NCBI GenBank assembly: GCA_017442765.1
Contig: JAFRZC010000157.1
Coordinates: forward strand, 1 to 15,083
DNA length: 15,083 nt
Source of the DNA: Prevotella sp.
GTDB lineage: Bacteria; Bacteroidota; Bacteroidia; Bacteroidales; Bacteroidaceae
Reading direction: 5' to 3'
Shown here: one piece after another, positions 14,113 through 15,083 of the stretch
Numbering within the stretch: the first letter of the stretch is position 1
How the letters are laid out: every line of letters begins with the position of its first letter
The notes under the pieces: generated by a model
What the model saw: the letters and a program-made list of their open reading frames with translations, nothing else
Databases searched by the model: none
Told to the model about the DNA's origin: nothing
Made by a program: the position numbers and the translations under genes

Positions 14113-14324
14113 TGAGTGAAAAGTGGGTCAAGGGGAACGATTAAGCCCCCCAACCCCCTAATTTTCATAAGATTTAGCTGCGCTCGGCAAAATCGGAGCA
14201 AGCTCCTTTTGCGCTCGTTGGCAAAATTTTTAGGGGGCAATGGGAGCTAATGGAAATGTTAAAACGAAAATCGGGTTTTAACAATTGCGGCAGCGAAAGG
14301 TATATCTCTCACTGCCGCCATTAA
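14113..14324 (+). repeat. Dispersed intergenic repeat, copy B
   Basis: This copy is inverted relative to 2051-2172. The shared parts, in order, are TGAGTGAAAAGTGG (14113-14126), AGGGGGCAAT (14232-14241) and a 72-base block (14253-14324) about 85% identical by hand alignment. The block contains GTTAAAAC (14258-14265) facing GTTTTAAC (14275-14282), and GCGGCAG (14287-14293) facing CTGCCGC (14312-14318), so two hairpins are possible. It ends 19 bases past the stop of the SGNH hydrolase gene. Confidence 0.75.
14154..14237. repeat. REP-like hairpin element inserted in dispersed repeat copy B
   Basis: Outer arms CCCCCTAA (14154-14161) and TTAGGGGG (14230-14237) enclose a hairpin at 14187-14212: GCAAAA, TC, GGAGC-AA-GCTCC, TTTTGC. 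The word TGCGCTCG occurs on both sides of the hairpin (14179-14186 and 14209-14216). Short hairpins with GCGCTCGGCAAAA-like flanks are, to my knowledge, common between genes in Prevotella and Bacteroides. Copy A of the surrounding repeat lacks this segment. Confidence 0.65.
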
Positions 14325-14343
14325 CATTTTTTAGTCTGCTTTC

Positions 14344-15063
14344 TTATTCCACGATCTCCACATACGGGGCGAGCACGGTTGCCCAGACGCGGTAGCCGTC
14401 GTCGGAGAAGTGGATGCCGTCGGTGGTATAGTTCCTGCGCAGCACGTTGGTACCGGGTTCCACAAAATTCGGAAAGAGGTCGATATACGTGATGCCGCGC
14501 CGTTTGCAATAGTTTTTCAGTAATCGGTTGATGGCGGGGATGTGATTGGTTTTTCCCGTCAGGAGCTTCCAGCGGCCGAACGACTCGTTGATGGGCACAA
14601 GGCTCTGCACAAAGAGCTTTGTCTGGGGCGCATCCTTCCGTATTTTCTCAATCACGCGACAACAACGCTCGAACACCTGACGGGGGGTGAGGTTGTGGCT
14701 CACGTCGTTGGTGCCACAGAGCAGGAAGATGGCCTTCGGTTTACCCGGCAAGATCTGACACAGGCGATGATAAATGCCCGTTGAGGTGTCGCCGATGATA
14801 CCGCGGTTGACGACATGGTCGCATCCCAGCCGCTCCGACCAGTCGCCTCCGAACTCGGTCAGGCTGTTGCCCAGCATCACGATGTCCGCCGAGGTGATTG
14901 CCGGCAGTTGCTCGAACTCAGCCACACGCTCATTATAATGGTCAGAAGCCTTATACGTCACATGCGCCACGCGCGGCTCTTCCTGACCGCGCTGCTGCTG
15001 CGCATCCACACACTGCATGTTGCCGACCAGCAACAGCAGGAGAAAAGCTTTCAACAGTTTCAT
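14344..15063 (-). CDS. Secreted SGNH/GDSL-type hydrolase (esterase or acylhydrolase)
   Basis: The 239-residue protein starts with a Sec signal peptide (KLLKAFLLLLLVGNMQ), with likely cleavage after VDA near residue 21. All four SGNH blocks are visible: VMLGNSLTEFGG with nucleophile Ser67 (GNSL in place of GDSL), NRGIIGDTS with Gly88, GTNDV with Asn119, and TDGIHFSDDGY with Asp215 and His218. The mature enzyme should be a periplasmic or exported serine esterase. Relatives include PAF-acetylhydrolase-like proteins and carbohydrate O-acetylesterases, including those acting on sialic acids; the substrate cannot be decided here. It is transcribed leftwards toward the tRNA. Its promoter, if it has one, is outside the window, since only 20 bases precede the ATG. 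Confidence 0.9.
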   Translation of the reverse strand: MKLLKAFLLLLLVGNMQCVDAQQQRGQEEPRVAHVTYKASDHYNERVAEFEQLPAITSADIVMLGNSLTEFGGDWSERLGCDHVVNRGIIGDTSTGIYHRLCQILPGKPKAIFLLCGTNDVSHNLTPRQVFERCCRVIEKIRKDAPQTKLFVQSLVPINESFGRWKLLTGKTNHIPAINRLLKNYCKRRGITYIDLFPNFVEPGTNVLRRNYTTDGIHFSDDGYRVWATVLAPYVEIVE

Positions 15064-15083
15064 ATTTCTTTAAGGGGAGTGAA

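Overview
The window is a chromosomal stretch from a member of the Bacteroidota, most likely Bacteroidales and perhaps a Prevotella-like organism. The evidence is four promoters of the TTTG-N20-TAnnTTTG type (one with a single mismatch in the -7 box), a lipoprotein form of TamA (TamL) paired with TamB, a tRNA without an encoded CCA end, mostly weak ribosome binding sites, and intergenic spacers full of palindromes. All protein genes are on the minus strand; the only plus-strand gene is an initiator tRNA. No phage, integrase, transposase, CRISPR array or toxin-antitoxin pair was found.

Layout, in window order. (1) 1-1926, one transcription unit read leftwards: a BadF/BadG-type sugar kinase, a 61-residue two-helix membrane protein, and an AmgK-like aminoglycoside-phosphotransferase-fold kinase that runs off the left edge. 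(2) 1927-2600, a 674-base spacer holding palindromes, one copy of a dispersed repeat, and the terminator of the next gene. (3) 2601-3515, a sugar nucleotidyltransferase with its own promoter and terminator. With the two kinases it looks like an amino-sugar or cell-wall sugar salvage group. (4) 3618-11525, an envelope-biogenesis unit: tamB, then tamL overlapping it by 20 bases, then a SAM-dependent methyltransferase of lower G+C content. (5) 11526-11722, the tamB promoter, twin 18-20 bp palindromes, and the terminator of the next operon. (6) 11723-13776, a TetR-family regulator, fabG, and an RluA-family pseudouridine synthase. (7) 13777-13947, a divergent control region between tetR and the tRNA. 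(8) 13948-14020, initiator tRNA-Met. (9) 14021-14343, a spacer with a second, inverted copy of the dispersed repeat, interrupted by a REP-like hairpin. (10) 14344-15063, a secreted SGNH hydrolase.

The most interesting structure is the 13813-13926 control region. The tetR-fabG promoter and the initiator-tRNA promoter face away from each other. Both -33 boxes lie inside the two arms of a perfect 18-bp inverted repeat, and a second inverted repeat with the same core (TTTGCACA) covers the tetR -7 box. This suggests that one DNA-binding protein, possibly the TetR protein itself, controls both a fatty-acid synthesis gene and the initiator tRNA. The other main observations are the paired intergenic repeats, the palindrome arrays, a mismatch in the T-stem of the initiator tRNA, and the kinase/nucleotidyltransferase group. 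These readings come from inspection alone; no database search was run.
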